DNA of 64,000 nucleotides from Azospirillum oryzae (GTDB lineage: Bacteria; Pseudomonadota; Alphaproteobacteria; Azospirillales; Azospirillaceae), in assembly GCF_008364795.1 (NCBI RefSeq), contig NZ_VTTM01000004.1:346770-410769 (forward strand). The letters run 5' to 3'. This document shows positions 10,035 to 18,089 of this stretch, piece by piece (positions within the stretch are counted from its first letter, which is position 1; each line of letters opens with the position of its first letter). The position numbers and the translations under genes were made by a program. The notes below the pieces were generated by a model, which saw nothing but the letters and a program-made list of their open reading frames with translations, did not search any database and was not told where the DNA came from.

Positions 10035-11816
10035 TCACCCCGCCGCCGCCAGTTCCCCGATCCCGTCGCCGTTGCGCCGCACCGTCAGCCTGCGGTCGTG
10101 GAAGGCGGCGAGGCTGGGGCGGTGGCCGATGCTGACCAATGTGGTTCCGGGAAGGCGGGCGCGCAGCAAGCCGTACAGCCTCTCCTCCGTCTCCGGATCG
10201 CAGGCGGAGGTCGCCTCGTCCAGATAGAGCCAGTCGGGCTTGTGCAGCAGGGCGCGGGCAATGGCGATGCGCTGCTGCTCGCCGCCGGACAGGCGTTGCG
10301 ACCAGTGGTCCTCCTCGTCCAGCCGATCGGCGAAGCCGGCCATGCCGACGGCGTCCAGCACCTCGCGCACCGCTTCCGCCTCGAAGGCGTCGGCAGCGGC
10401 GGGGTAGGTGACAGCGGCGCGCAGGGTGCCGATCGGCAGGTAGGGCTTCTGCGGCAGGACCATGCTGCCGTTGGCGGTGGAGGTGCCGCCGGCCGGCAGG
10501 GCGATGCGGCCATGGCCAAAGGGCCAGATGCCGGCGATGGCGCGCAGGATGGTGCTCTTGCCCGAACCGGAAGGGCCGGTGATGAGCACCGTGTCGCCCG
10601 GCTGCACCGTCAGGTCGGCACGGACCAGCGGCGTGCCGCCGGTGGGCAGGGTCAGGGCCAGCCCATCCAGCGTCAGGGCGCCGTCCATGGCCGCCGTGCG
10701 CTCCACCCCCGCATTGTCGCGGCCGGCGGCGCGCACCGTCTGTACCGCATGGTGAAAGCCGGTCAGACGGCTGGTGGTGGCGTGCCAGTCGGCGAGGTTC
10801 ACGTAGGCGTCGATGAACCAGGACAGCGATCCCTGCACCTGCCCGAAGGCCTGGGAGGTCTGCATCAGCGATCCCAGCGGCAGGGTGCCGCTGAAATAGC
10901 GCGGGGCGGCGACCAGCAGCGGGAAGATGACGGCAATCTGCCCGTAGGCGGAGGTAAACCAGACCAGCCGTTTCTGCGTGCGCATCAGCGACCACCAGTT
11001 GGCGACGACGCGGGCGAAGCGGTCGCCGAAACCGCGCGCCTCCTGCGCCTCGCCCTGTTGCAGGGCGACGCTCTCGGCATTCTCGCGCAGCCGGACCAGG
11101 GCGAAGCGGAAGTCGGCCTCGTAACGCTGCTGGTCGAAGCTGAGCCGGGCGAGCGGCCTGCCGATCTTGTGGGTGATCCAGGTGCCGGCAACGGCATAGA
11201 CCAGGGCCACCCACACCATGTAGCCGGGCAGGTCGATGCCCAGCCATGGGATCTTGACCGACCCGGACAGGCTCCACAGGATGGCGAGGAAGGAGACCAA
11301 GGAGACCAGATTGGTCAGGAAGCCCAGCGACAGGCTGAGGGTCAGTTGAACGAAACCGCGCAGATCCTCGGCGATGCGCTGGTCGGGGTTGTCGGTGCCG
11401 GTGTTGGCGAACTGCAGCCGGTAATAGGTCTGGTTCTCCAGCCAATCGCCGAGATAGCGTTCGGTCAGCCATCGCCGCCAGCGGATCTGCAGCATCTGGT
11501 TCAGATAGAGGCGATAGACCGCCACCGCGATGAAGACCAGCGCCAGTCCGCCGAACACCAGCAGGGCATGGATGAAGCCGCTCTGGTCCTTCTCCTGCAG
11601 CGCGTTGAAGATGTCGGCGTTGATCTGGGTGAACCAGACCTCCATGAACACCGCCGCCAGATTGAGAACGACGATCGCCGCCAGCAGGCCGCGCGCCGCC
11701 CATTTTTCCTCCGACGACCAATAGGGTCTGGTCAGGCGCCAGACGTCGGACAGGAACTGGCGGGCGGCGGACAGGCGTCCGGTGGGAGCGGGCGGATTGT
11801 ATGCACGCGCGGGCAT
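10035..11816 (-). CDS. SbmA/YddA-type ABC transporter, fused permease and ATPase
   Basis: A 593-residue half transporter. An N-terminal membrane domain with about six helices (residues 40-340) contains the SbmA/BacA-like stretches VWRLTRPYW and RWRRWLTERYLGDWL. The C-terminal ATPase has Walker A GPSGSGKST, signature LSGGEQQR and Walker B WLYLDEATSACD. Members of this family (YddA, BacA-related in mycobacteria and rhizobia) move peptides, cobalamin or bleomycin-like molecules. It would function as a homodimer in the inner membrane. The ribosome site is weak (GCGAGTG). The substrate is unknown. Confidence 0.85.
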   Translation of the reverse strand: MPARAYNPPAPTGRLSAARQFLSDVWRLTRPYWSSEEKWAARGLLAAIVVLNLAAVFMEVWFTQINADIFNALQEKDQSGFIHALLVFGGLALVFIAVAVYRLYLNQMLQIRWRRWLTERYLGDWLENQTYYRLQFANTGTDNPDQRIAEDLRGFVQLTLSLSLGFLTNLVSLVSFLAILWSLSGSVKIPWLGIDLPGYMVWVALVYAVAGTWITHKIGRPLARLSFDQQRYEADFRFALVRLRENAESVALQQGEAQEARGFGDRFARVVANWWSLMRTQKRLVWFTSAYGQIAVIFPLLVAAPRYFSGTLPLGSLMQTSQAFGQVQGSLSWFIDAYVNLADWHATTSRLTGFHHAVQTVRAAGRDNAGVERTAAMDGALTLDGLALTLPTGGTPLVRADLTVQPGDTVLITGPSGSGKSTILRAIAGIWPFGHGRIALPAGGTSTANGSMVLPQKPYLPIGTLRAAVTYPAAADAFEAEAVREVLDAVGMAGFADRLDEEDHWSQRLSGGEQQRIAIARALLHKPDWLYLDEATSACDPETEERLYGLLRARLPGTTLVSIGHRPSLAAFHDRRLTVRRNGDGIGELAAAG

Positions 11817-11933
11817 CGGTCGGGCACTCGCAAGCGGTCAGCACATGATCTGCCGATTACCACCCTTTGCCGCGCCAAAGGCATGAATTCGCTGTCACCT
11901 GCCGCGGATCACGTCCCGGCGGCAGGTGCCCGG

Positions 11934-13334
11934 TCAGGGAGCCCAGGCGGCGGCCCAGCGGTGGGTGAACCCTGCCTCCCGCTCCAGCATGCGGCCCAGG
12001 CGGATCAGGCGGCGTTCCTCGCCCGGCCGGGCGATCAGCTGGATGCCGAAGGGCAGGGCGTCACCGCCATCGGGACCGTTGACGGGCAGGGTCAGCACGG
12101 GGAAGCCGATGAGCGTGACGATGGCGGTGACGCCGAGATAGTCGAGGATGGACTTCACCGGCCGGCCGTCGATCACCGTCACCTCGCCGTCCTCGTTCGG
12201 CCAGGGCAGCACGCCGCAGGCCGGGGCGGCCAGCACGTCGATCTCCTCGAACAGCGCGACGAAGCGGCGGTAGAGCGCCGTGCGGGCGGCCTGCGCCTCC
12301 AGATAGGCGTCGGCGGTGATGCCGGCGCCGGCCTCGATGTTCCAGCGGATGGTGTCGGTCAGCGCCTTGCCATGTTTTGCCAGCATCGGGCCGAAGGCGT
12401 GGCGGGTCTGGGCGGCGCGCAGGGTGCGGAAGGTCGCCATGGCGTTGCCGCAGTCGGGATGGCGGCGCGCGACCGGCCCGGCGGCCCGCTCCAGCCGGGC
12501 GACCGCTTCGGCGAAGCGCTCCCGCACCGCCTGGGAGACGGTGGCGACGCCGAAATCGGCGGTGGCGCCCAGCCGCGTCTCCGATCCGTCATCGCGGTCG
12601 CCGAACAGGGAGGTCGGATCGCGCAGGTCGCTGCCGGCCATCGCCGACAACAGCAGGGCGCAGTCCGCGGTGTCGCGGGCCAGCACGCCATGGGTCGCCA
12701 GCGTGTCCCAGCCCAGCGCGCGGCCGGGCGCCGGGATCAGCCCCGGAGTCGGCCGGATGGAGGCGACGCCGCAGAAGCTGGCCGGGATCCGCACCGACCC
12801 GCCATAGTCGGTGCCGTGCGCCAGCGGCGCCATGCCGACCGCGACCGCCGCCGCCGACCCGCCGCTCGACCCGCCGGAGGTCAAAGCCGGATCGGCCGGG
12901 TTTCGGGTCGGTCCATACAGGCGGTTCCGGCAGATGGCGCCGAAGCCGAACTCCGGTGTGTTGGTCTTGCCGATGACGATGCCGCCCGCCGCCTCGATCC
13001 GCGCAACCGCGATGTCGTTGCTGGCCGGCACATGGTCGGCATAGAGCGCAGAGCCGTAGGTGGTGCGGATGCCTGCGGTATCGGTCAGATCCTTCACCGC
13101 CACCGGAACCCCATGCAGCGGACCGACGGGCGCCGGCCGGGCGTCCAGCGCGTCGGCGCGGGCCAGGGCCTTTTCGGCGGCGACGGTGATGAAGGCGGAC
13201 AGCGCCGGTTCGGCCGCGGCGATCCGCGCCAGATGCGCCTCGACCGCCTCGCGCGCCGATAGCTCCCGCTTCGCCAGCCGTTCGGCCAGGGTGGCGGCGC
13301 TTTCCCGCCACAGGGCGTTTGGTTCCTGGTTCAT
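11934..13334 (-). CDS. Amidase signature family enzyme
   Basis: A 466-residue amidase with the complete Ser-cisSer-Lys triad: Lys in PVAVKDL (about residue 78), the GGSSGGSAAAVA glycine/serine loop, and the nucleophile Ser in GTDYGGSVRIPASFCG. It hydrolyses carboxamides, such as aryl or aliphatic amides. The ATG at 13334 is selected because GGGAGGG lies just upstream; the open frame extends 42 codons further but without family similarity. It is flanked by an ABC exporter gene downstream and a nuclease gene upstream, with no obvious functional link. The annotation as AtzF or GatA is not supported, since no gatB or gatC partner is present. Confidence 0.88.
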   Translation of the reverse strand: MNQEPNALWRESAATLAERLAKRELSAREAVEAHLARIAAAEPALSAFITVAAEKALARADALDARPAPVGPLHGVPVAVKDLTDTAGIRTTYGSALYADHVPASNDIAVARIEAAGGIVIGKTNTPEFGFGAICRNRLYGPTRNPADPALTSGGSSGGSAAAVAVGMAPLAHGTDYGGSVRIPASFCGVASIRPTPGLIPAPGRALGWDTLATHGVLARDTADCALLLSAMAGSDLRDPTSLFGDRDDGSETRLGATADFGVATVSQAVRERFAEAVARLERAAGPVARRHPDCGNAMATFRTLRAAQTRHAFGPMLAKHGKALTDTIRWNIEAGAGITADAYLEAQAARTALYRRFVALFEEIDVLAAPACGVLPWPNEDGEVTVIDGRPVKSILDYLGVTAIVTLIGFPVLTLPVNGPDGGDALPFGIQLIARPGEERRLIRLGRMLEREAGFTHRWAAAWAP

Positions 13335-13429
13335 GCATCCCTCCCATTTCCGGCCATCTGATTTTGGGGCGGACGGTAGCGCGAAACCGGTGGTGCGCCC
13401 AACAAAGCACCGTACAGGGCAGGGCTGCG

Positions 13430-14203
13430 TCAGCGCTGCTGCGCGGCCGAGGCGCGGCAATCGTTCAGGATGTTGCCGACGGTCACCCGCTCCCGCTCGT
13501 CCATGCTGAGGCTCCAGCGCGCCTTCACCAGGATCCAGTCGGCGATATAGAGGCAGATACCGTCGCGCTTGGGCGGCAGCCAGTCCTCCGGTCCCTTGGA
13601 GCCTTTGGCGCGGTTGGCCTCGCGGCTGGAGACCAGCAGGGTCAGTGGGTCGCTGGTGTCATTGGCGTATGCGGCACGCTTCTCCCGGCTCCAATCGTAG
13701 CCGCCGCTGGCATAGGCCTCCTCCAGCGGCACGCGGTGGTCGATGTCGATCACCTGTGGGTCGGTGTAGCGTTCGCCGGTGTAGGGATCGATCCAGTCGC
13801 CGGATTTCACGCTGCAGCCCTTGGCATCGAGCGTCGCCGGACGCCGGGAGTCGCGGATCAGCACTTTCTCGCGCGAATTCAGGCAGCCGCCCTCCAGCGC
13901 CAGCCAGTGCGGCCACGCGTCGCGGTCGTAGCCGCGTCGCTTCTCCGGCTCCACCCGGATGCCGTCGAGCTGCCGGACGACCTCGGCATAGTCGATTTTG
14001 TCGGTGGCGCGAGCGATGGCCGGAGGAGGGGGCTCGGCCTGCTCCTGCTTGCGCGGCTGGCGGGGACGGTGGGTCTCCTGCCCCAGCAGGCGGTCGAGCG
14101 TTCCGGGCGGGATGATGTGGACCCGCTCCGCCACCGCGACGACGGCGAGGACCGCCAGGATGACGAACAGTGCCCGCAGGGGCAGGGATCGGCGGCGGGC
14201 CAT
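13430..14203 (-). CDS. Exported HNH-type nuclease (DUF1524/GmrSD C-terminal-like)
   Basis: A 257-residue protein with an N-terminal signal anchor (charged MARRR then hydrophobic residues 8-25) and a Pro/Gln-rich linker (about 40-65). The catalytic region has DIDHRVPLEEAYASGG, the D-H motif of HNH/DUF1524 nucleases, then ANDTSDPLTLLVSSREANRAKG and a final EDWLPP block. The family cleaves DNA or RNA; the signal anchor implies action outside the cytoplasm, as in nutrient scavenging or competition. No immunity gene is visible beside it. The start has no strong ribosome site and its last coding base lies 95 bases upstream of the amidase start. Confidence 0.75.
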   Translation of the reverse strand: MARRRSLPLRALFVILAVLAVVAVAERVHIIPPGTLDRLLGQETHRPRQPRKQEQAEPPPPAIARATDKIDYAEVVRQLDGIRVEPEKRRGYDRDAWPHWLALEGGCLNSREKVLIRDSRRPATLDAKGCSVKSGDWIDPYTGERYTDPQVIDIDHRVPLEEAYASGGYDWSREKRAAYANDTSDPLTLLVSSREANRAKGSKGPEDWLPPKRDGICLYIADWILVKARWSLSMDERERVTVGNILNDCRASAAQQR

Positions 14204-14260
14204 GTTTCGTACACCTTGATGACTGAGCCCTTCCCCTCATACCCGCCTATGGCACCGCCC

Positions 14261-15205
14261 TCAAGGCATACGGCCGGTCAGGGTGGCGCTCAGGCCCTGG
14301 AGCAGGCCGACCTGACACATGGTGTCGAAGGTGGAGCGCATCAGCGACGGGTCGCCGATCGACACACGGATGTCGCCGGCCCGCGGTTCGGTGTGGCGGC
14401 GGCGGACCTTGCTGTTGCACAGTTCCTGCAGCACCTCCAGCAGCATCACCAGCGAGGTCGCGCGGCCGGTGCAGAGATTGTAGACCTGCGACCCGGCGAA
14501 GCGCCGCTCCATCGTCAGCGCCAGGATGCGGACCACATCGCCGACGAAGACGAAATCGCGGACCTGCTGGCCGTCACCGTGGATCTCCACGTCCTCGCCG
14601 CGGGCGACCCGGCGGGCGAAGATGGAGATCACGCCGGAATAGGGCGACATCGGGTCCTGGCGCGGGCCATAGACGTTGAAGAAGCGGAAGCCGACCGTCG
14701 GCACCCCCTGGATCGCCCAGGCGACTCGGGCGTGCATCTCGCAGCCCAGCTTGTCGACGCCATAGGCCGACAGCGGGCGCGGCAGCTCGTCCTCCTTCAG
14801 CGGGGTGTTGGTGTTGTCGCCATAGACGGCGGCGGAAGAGGCGTAGACCACCGGGATCGGGCTGCCCCGCTTGGCGTCGCGCGCCGCCTCGAACACGGTG
14901 ACGGTGCCCAGCAGGTTGGTGCGGTGGGTCTCCGCCCACAGCTCCCGCGATTTCTGCACCGACGCGACGGCGGCGAGGTGGAAAACGCCGTCCACGCCTT
15001 CGCCGGAATCGCCGGCCATCGCCTCGCGCACCGCGTCGGGGTCGGCCACGTCGCCCACCACCAGCGTCGCGGCGCTCGGCTTGTTCTCCAGCCGGCCGCT
15101 CGACATGTTGTCGAGGATCGTCACCCGGTGTCCGTCGGCGAGCAGCCGGTCGGCCAGATGCGAGCCGATGAAACCGCAGCCGCCGGTGATGAGGTAGTGC
15201 GCCAT
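14261..15205 (-). CDS. NAD-dependent sugar-nucleotide epimerase/dehydratase
   Basis: A 314-residue extended short-chain dehydrogenase. The NAD-binding motif GGCGFIGSHL is at residues 8-17. The catalytic Ser is in ASSAAVYG and the YxxxK pair in SAYGVDKLGCE. RFFNVYGPRQDP is typical of UDP-glucose 4-epimerase and related enzymes. It probably makes a sugar nucleotide for surface polysaccharide. It stands alone, without nearby glycosyltransferases except the family 2 gene at 20191. The start at 15205 gives the canonical MAHYLITGGCGFIG beginning. A 390-bp upstream region carries DnaA-box-like sites. Confidence 0.88.
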   Translation of the reverse strand: MAHYLITGGCGFIGSHLADRLLADGHRVTILDNMSSGRLENKPSAATLVVGDVADPDAVREAMAGDSGEGVDGVFHLAAVASVQKSRELWAETHRTNLLGTVTVFEAARDAKRGSPIPVVYASSAAVYGDNTNTPLKEDELPRPLSAYGVDKLGCEMHARVAWAIQGVPTVGFRFFNVYGPRQDPMSPYSGVISIFARRVARGEDVEIHGDGQQVRDFVFVGDVVRILALTMERRFAGSQVYNLCTGRATSLVMLLEVLQELCNSKVRRRHTEPRAGDIRVSIGDPSLMRSTFDTMCQVGLLQGLSATLTGRMP

Positions 15206-15594
15206 GGTCGTTCCCGAGCCCTTCCGTCGTTGCACCGGCGTTGCCGCACCGCAGCGGGACCGCCGGAAATCCCTTCCAAGAGTCGGGACACAACCGACAG
15301 GCTGCCAGACCATCTTCGGGATAGGGCGGTGCCTCAACCGGGGAGCCGCCCCCGCCCGTCCGGCGACCACGGGGGCGAATCGGTCCCGTTTCCTCCATGA
15401 CGGTTTCGGGACAGGCGGCACCGATGGTTCAACAGGCTTATCCACCACCTTGTCCACGGTTCTGTGGATAACCATGGTCAAGCTTGCGAGGTTGGAACAC
15501 GCGTCAGGCCGGTCACACTGGTGCAGAAATGCTGCGGTGTACGAACGGTTTCCTGGCCCGATCCTTTGCTGCAAAGCACAAGAGCAACCCATGC
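15206..15594. promoter_or_regulatory. Non-coding region with clustered DnaA-box-like sequences
   Basis: No coding gene is seen in this stretch, which is the upstream region of the epimerase gene. Within 34 bases (15438-15471) lie TTATCCACC, TTGTCCACG and, on the minus strand, a perfect TTATCCACA (TGTGGATAA at 15463). A further near match (TGTGGATTA) is at 15655-15663, beyond the terminator. DnaA binds TTATNCACA in most bacteria. The cluster could be a DnaA-regulated promoter or titration site; nothing else suggests a replication origin. Confidence 0.4.
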
Positions 15595-15636
15595 AAAAAG
15601 CCCCACCGTGGCGGCTGTGCCACGGTGGGGCTTTTT
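15595..15636 (-). terminator. Rho-independent terminator of serC
   Basis: A perfect 18-bp inverted repeat (15595-15612 and 15619-15636) with a six-base loop, GGCTGT. The arms combine a GC core (GCCCCACCGTGGC) with outer A5/T5 tracts, so it can work in both directions. It starts 52 bases past the serC stop on the minus strand. Confidence 0.9.
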
Positions 15637-15688
15637 GAGGGGGGCGGACAGGGCTGTGGATTACGGCCCGGCTCGCGCTTGGTCGAAC

Positions 15689-16876
15689 TCAACCCTGCTT
15701 GGGGCCGAGGACCTCCGCCTTGACGGTCGCGAAGGCCCAGTCGAGCCAGGGCAGCACCGCCTCCATATCCTCGTTCTCCACCGTGGCGCCGCCCCACAGC
15801 CGCAGGCCGGGCGGCGCGTCGCGGTAGGAGCCGGCGTCGAAGGCGGCCTCCTCCTTCTCCAGCAGGGCCGAAAGCTTCTTGGCGAAGGCGGCCTGCGCCT
15901 CTTCCGAGAGGGCGGTCACGTCGGGATCGGTGAAGCGCAGGCAGATCGAGGTGCAGGAGCGGTTGGCCGGGTCCTTGGCCAGGAAGCCGGCCCAGCTGCT
16001 GGTTTCCGCCCAGTCGGCGACGATGCGCAGGTTCTGCTCCGACCGGCGGATCAACTGGGGCAGGCCGCCCAGCGACAGGGCCCAGCGCAGGCCGTCGATG
16101 GCGTCCTCGACGCACAGCATCGACGGCGTGTTGATGGTGTCGCCTTCGAAGATGCCTTCGATCAGCTTGCCGTTCTTGGTCAGGCGGAAGATCTTCGGCA
16201 GCGGCCGGTCGGGCTGGAAGCTCTCCAGCCGTTCGACCGCGCGCGGGCTCAGCACCAGCATGCCGTGCGCCGCCTCGCCGCCCAGCACCTTCTGCCAGGA
16301 CCAGGTGGCGACGTCGATCTTGTGCCAGGGCAGCGCCATGGCGAAGGCCGCCGAGGTGGCGTCGCAGATGGTCAGCCCTTCGCGGTCGTCGGCGATCCAG
16401 TCGCCGTCCGCCACCCGGACGCCGGCGGTGGTGCCGTTCCAGGTGAAGACCACATCGCGGCTGAAATCGACCGCCGACAGGTCCGGCAATTCGCCATAGG
16501 GGGCGATCAGGTTGCGGACGTCCGGCAGCTTCAGCTGCTTGGCGACATCGGTCACCCATTCCTTGCCGAAACTTTCCCAGGCCAGCATGTCGACGCCGCG
16601 GGCACCCAGCATCGACCACAGCGCCATCTCCACCGCCCCGGTGTCGGAGGCGGGGACGATGCCGATGCGGTAGTCGCCGGGGATGCCCAGCACCGCGCGG
16701 GTGAGGTCAATGACCTCCTTCAGCTTGGCCTTGCCCGGCTTGGAGCGGTGGGAGCGGCCGAGCAGCGCGCCGTCCAGCGCATCGAGCGACCAGCCCGGAC
16801 GCTTCGCGCAGGGACCCGAGGAGAAGAGCGGAGTGTTGGGCCGGCGGCTGGGCCGGCTGGCGCTGCTGGCAATCAT
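15689..16876 (-). CDS. serC: Phosphoserine aminotransferase, Methanosarcina/alphaproteobacterial type
   Basis: A 395-residue PLP enzyme of fold type I that converts 3-phosphohydroxypyruvate and glutamate to phosphoserine in serine synthesis. The PLP lysine is in [13 protein letters not shown], and [12 protein letters not shown] and GRSHRS near the N-terminus are typical of this long SerC subclass. In many alphaproteobacteria serA follows serC; here serA is absent and a strong terminator closes the transcript. The leader between 16877 and 16994 holds two small hairpins (see separate entry). The start ATG has AGGAAG about ten bases before it. Confidence 0.93.
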   Translation of the reverse strand: MIASSASRPSRRPNTPLFSSGPCAKRPGWSLDALDGALLGRSHRSKPGKAKLKEVIDLTRAVLGIPGDYRIGIVPASDTGAVEMALWSMLGARGVDMLAWESFGKEWVTDVAKQLKLPDVRNLIAPYGELPDLSAVDFSRDVVFTWNGTTAGVRVADGDWIADDREGLTICDATSAAFAMALPWHKIDVATWSWQKVLGGEAAHGMLVLSPRAVERLESFQPDRPLPKIFRLTKNGKLIEGIFEGDTINTPSMLCVEDAIDGLRWALSLGGLPQLIRRSEQNLRIVADWAETSSWAGFLAKDPANRSCTSICLRFTDPDVTALSEEAQAAFAKKLSALLEKEEAAFDAGSYRDAPPGLRLWGGATVENEDMEAVLPWLDWAFATVKAEVLGPKQG

Positions 16877-16891
16877 GGGGCGAACTTCCTG

Positions 16892-16924
16892 TCCCGGAAC
16901 GGGAATGTGCGGAGGTCCGGACCT
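16892..16924 (-). promoter_or_regulatory. Two-hairpin leader before serC (candidate serC RNA motif)
   Basis: On the minus strand, just before the serC ribosome site, a 12-base palindrome AGGTCCGGACCT (16913-16924) is followed by TCCCG-TTC-CGGGA (16892-16904). Rfam describes a serC RNA motif in alphaproteobacterial serC leaders. Position and hairpin count fit, but the consensus cannot be checked here, so the link is tentative. Confidence 0.4.
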
Positions 16925-16994
16925 TAAAAGCTGCGCCTGCCGCCGTCAATCTAGGGACACGGCGCGGGACGCGGAACCCTGCCGTGCCGATTGC

Positions 16995-17474
16995 TCACTT
17001 GGTGCGGCCGATCTTGCCGTTGCGATAGGTCCAGGCGGCCTCGCCCCCGCCGCCGGGCTGCGGCATCGAGATCGTCAGCACATCGTTGTCGATGGTGACC
17101 TGGGCGGCATCGCTGCAGGAGCCGAAGGGATAGGAGACCAGCGGTTGCGGGCCGCCGACCTCCAGGATGCGGAAGCGGGTGGGGCAGTCCTTGGCGCCGG
17201 TATCGGCCTGGAACAGGGCGATCCAGCGGTCCTTCAGCGAATAGGCGCCGACGAAGGACAGCATGTCGCTTTCCTTGTCCTCGAACACGGGCTTGTCGTT
17301 CACCGACACCTGTGTGTGCTTCGGCCCGATGTCGGTCATCGTCAGCACGGTGTTGCCCAGCGCCGCCATCAGGCGGGGCTCGGCCGCATCGGCGGAACCG
17401 GCAACCGTGCCGGCGATCCCGAAGGCGATGGAAAGGCTGCCCACCGCCGCGGCGCACACGCTAAGAACCCGCAA
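16995..17474 (-). CDS. Exported protein of unknown function
   Basis: A 159-residue protein with a clear signal peptide (positive start MR, hydrophobic residues 4-26, likely cleavage after ADA at about 30). The mature part is about 129 residues, mostly beta-type, with two cysteines (in KDCPTRF and FGSCSDA) that could form a disulfide, and ends in WTYRNGKIGRTK. I do not recognise the family. It would be periplasmic. It is transcribed in the same direction as serC, but the 118-bp gap and the serC leader suggest separate transcription. Confidence 0.6.
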   Translation of the reverse strand: MRVLSVCAAAVGSLSIAFGIAGTVAGSADAAEPRLMAALGNTVLTMTDIGPKHTQVSVNDKPVFEDKESDMLSFVGAYSLKDRWIALFQADTGAKDCPTRFRILEVGGPQPLVSYPFGSCSDAAQVTIDNDVLTISMPQPGGGGEAAWTYRNGKIGRTK

Positions 17475-17603
17475 AACCCGTCTCCCTGGCTGCTGCGCCC
17501 CGGCGGGGCGGCTTTACCGAACGGGGCGCACCATAATGCGGGGAGCGCTTCGCCGGAAGCCGTCCTTTTCGCCGGGGGCCGGATGTGCCGGCAGCCGGGA
17601 GCG

Positions 17604-17960
17604 TCAGCGGATGTTGACGCTAAGACCGAAGCCCGGAACCACCGGCTGCGGCGCATAGACGACAGGGGGCGGCGCATAGATCACCCGCGGCTGCGGCGCG
17701 TAAACGACCGGGGGCGGGGCGTAGACGACGGGCGGCGGGGCGTAATAGGCGCCGCGCTCGCGCCAATGACGGTGATGGGGGCGCTCCCAGCGCCAGTCCG
17801 GGCCGCCGCGGCCGGGGCCGTACCACTCGCGGCCATGGTCGCCTCGTCCGCGCCAGTCGTCATGGGCGGCGGCGGGCCCGACGGTGGCGCCCAGCATCGA
17901 TCCGGCGACCAGAGCGCCCAGAACCACGGCTTTCAATCCAAACCCAAAGCGGCCAGTCAT
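17604..17960 (-). CDS. Exported protein with YAPPPVV-type repeats
   Basis: A 118-residue small exported protein. The signal peptide (about residues 1-32, ending GPAAAHDD) is followed by a Trp/Arg/Gly/His-rich middle (about 33-70) and then a Pro/Tyr/Val repeat region (about 72-108). Units of YAPPPVV or YAPQPRVI occur about five times. The C-terminus is FGLSVNIR, a beta-strand-like ending. Proteins of this layout are common in alphaproteobacterial genomes and have no known function; a cell-envelope or surface role is likely. The repeats are also visible in the DNA (about 17640-17750). Confidence 0.6.
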   Translation of the reverse strand: MTGRFGFGLKAVVLGALVAGSMLGATVGPAAAHDDWRGRGDHGREWYGPGRGGPDWRWERPHHRHWRERGAYYAPPPVVYAPPPVVYAPQPRVIYAPPPVVYAPQPVVPGFGLSVNIR

Positions 17961-18089
17961 TCCGGCGTCCTCCTGGTGTCGGGGGTATCTTGTCCCCTCA
18001 TGAGCCGATGAACGTCGCCGCTCCGGCTTTCATTCCACTCGGAAGGAAAAGATTTTGTCGTATGGCGTCGGTTATAGCCTGGCGCGGCC

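Noticed and set aside
7406..13262. Very long plus-strand frames opposite the TPP enzyme, ABC exporter and amidase genes
   Set aside because: Only the 3' part from 9128 encodes a recognisable protein (LysR). The rest mirrors minus-strand genes and has no domain.
15438..15471. Chromosomal replication origin
   Set aside because: The DnaA-box-like cluster is small, with no AT-rich unwinding region and none of the usual neighbours (dnaA, parAB, hemE, repABC).
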